Positions 63,964-64,000 of a stretch of DNA of 64,000 nt are shown piece by piece. Numbering within the stretch: the first letter of the stretch is position 1; each line of letters starts with the position of its first letter. The notes under the pieces are model-generated. The model ran no database searches. It was not told where the DNA came from and worked only from the letters and a program-made list of their open reading frames with translations. Source of the stretch: Deltaproteobacteria bacterium (GTDB lineage Bacteria; Myxococcota_A; Polyangia; Polyangiales; Polyangiaceae); assembly GCA_016875405.1 (NCBI GenBank), contig VGRJ01000010.1:1-64000 (forward strand). Direction: 5' to 3'. The position numbers and the translations under genes were made by a program.

Positions 63964-64000
63964 CGCTGAAATTCCCGATCTACATGGACAACCACGCGAC
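63960..64000 (+). CDS. iscS: Cysteine desulfurase (IscS/NifS), 5' end only
   Basis: Partial gene cut by the window end: the first 13 residues read MTLKFPIYMDNHA, matching the N-terminus of group I cysteine desulfurases (IYMDNHATTP). ATG at 63960 overlaps the merR stop by 4 bp. The enzyme delivers sulfur from Cys for Fe-S clusters and tRNA thiolation. Whether iscU and other isc genes follow cannot be seen. Confidence 0.75.
   Translation, partial: MTLKFPIYMDNHA

Overview
This is a very GC-rich, densely coded bacterial chromosome segment. It most resembles a myxobacterium (Myxococcota, perhaps the Polyangiales side). The evidence is a large set of lipoproteins with Ser/Ala/Gly-rich spacers after the lipobox, Myxococcus-type Cys-rich CGN...GDGC repeats, a MopE-like metal-binding motif, many GTG starts, GGDEF, histidine kinase and response-regulator proteins, and a rhomboid protease. 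The order-level guess is inference. There is no integrase, transposase, IS element, prophage or CRISPR array, so it reads as core chromosome with lineage-specific lipoprotein islands.

Layout. 1-9.3 kb: mutM, UDP-glucose dehydrogenase, a PilZ protein, a 44-residue basic protein, 5-formyl-THF cyclo-ligase, recD2, an M1 aminopeptidase with HEAT repeats, and an enoyl-CoA hydratase. 9.4-17.6 kb: a sulfatase-fold lipoprotein without the catalytic Cys, rarA, a large unknown lipoprotein, and uvrD/pcrA. 17.6-24.7 kb: a complete seven-gene histidine operon, hisG, hisC::HAD phosphatase, hisB, hisH, hisF, hisA::hisI::hisE, hisD. It contains two fusions that together cover every step, including a candidate for the otherwise missing histidinol-phosphatase. 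24.7-30.5 kb: small lipoproteins, an HD phosphohydrolase, an esterase, a TVP38 membrane protein, argG, a MepA-like peptidase. 30.5-39 kb: a tRNA-Glu/tRNA-Gln unit with its own promoter and terminator, then a signalling block. That block holds a CRP-family regulator overlapping a class II cyclic-nucleotide phosphodiesterase, a GAF-GAF-GGDEF diguanylate cyclase, a histidine kinase, fructose-1,6-bisphosphatase, a receiver-XRE regulator and a gutted TrpE-like protein.

39-49.3 kb: DnaJ-like chaperone, rhomboid protease, a lipoprotein/MlaE-permease/lipoprotein operon, a cholesterol-dependent-cytolysin-like lipoprotein behind a sigma-54-like element, a tandem pair of Cys-rich lipoproteins, a DASH-type cryptochrome/photolyase, glpD and an HU protein. 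49.6-59.5 kb: a PEGA protein, a metzincin-like lipoprotein, a tightly overlapping trio of unknown enzymes (hotdog fold plus two barrel-like proteins), a CAP-domain protein, an orphan TRAP-type binding protein, metK, and a MopE-like lipoprotein. 59.5-64 kb: a zinc-ribbon membrane protein, an FGE-fold protein, a UDP-HexNAc dehydrogenase/epimerase pair, then a MerR regulator with four clustered C-terminal Cys, translationally coupled to the start of a cysteine desulfurase (iscS/nifS) gene that runs off the window. The most interesting loci are the histidine operon fusions, the cytolysin-like lipoprotein, the MerR-IscS pair, the CRP-phosphodiesterase pair and the hotdog/barrel trio.
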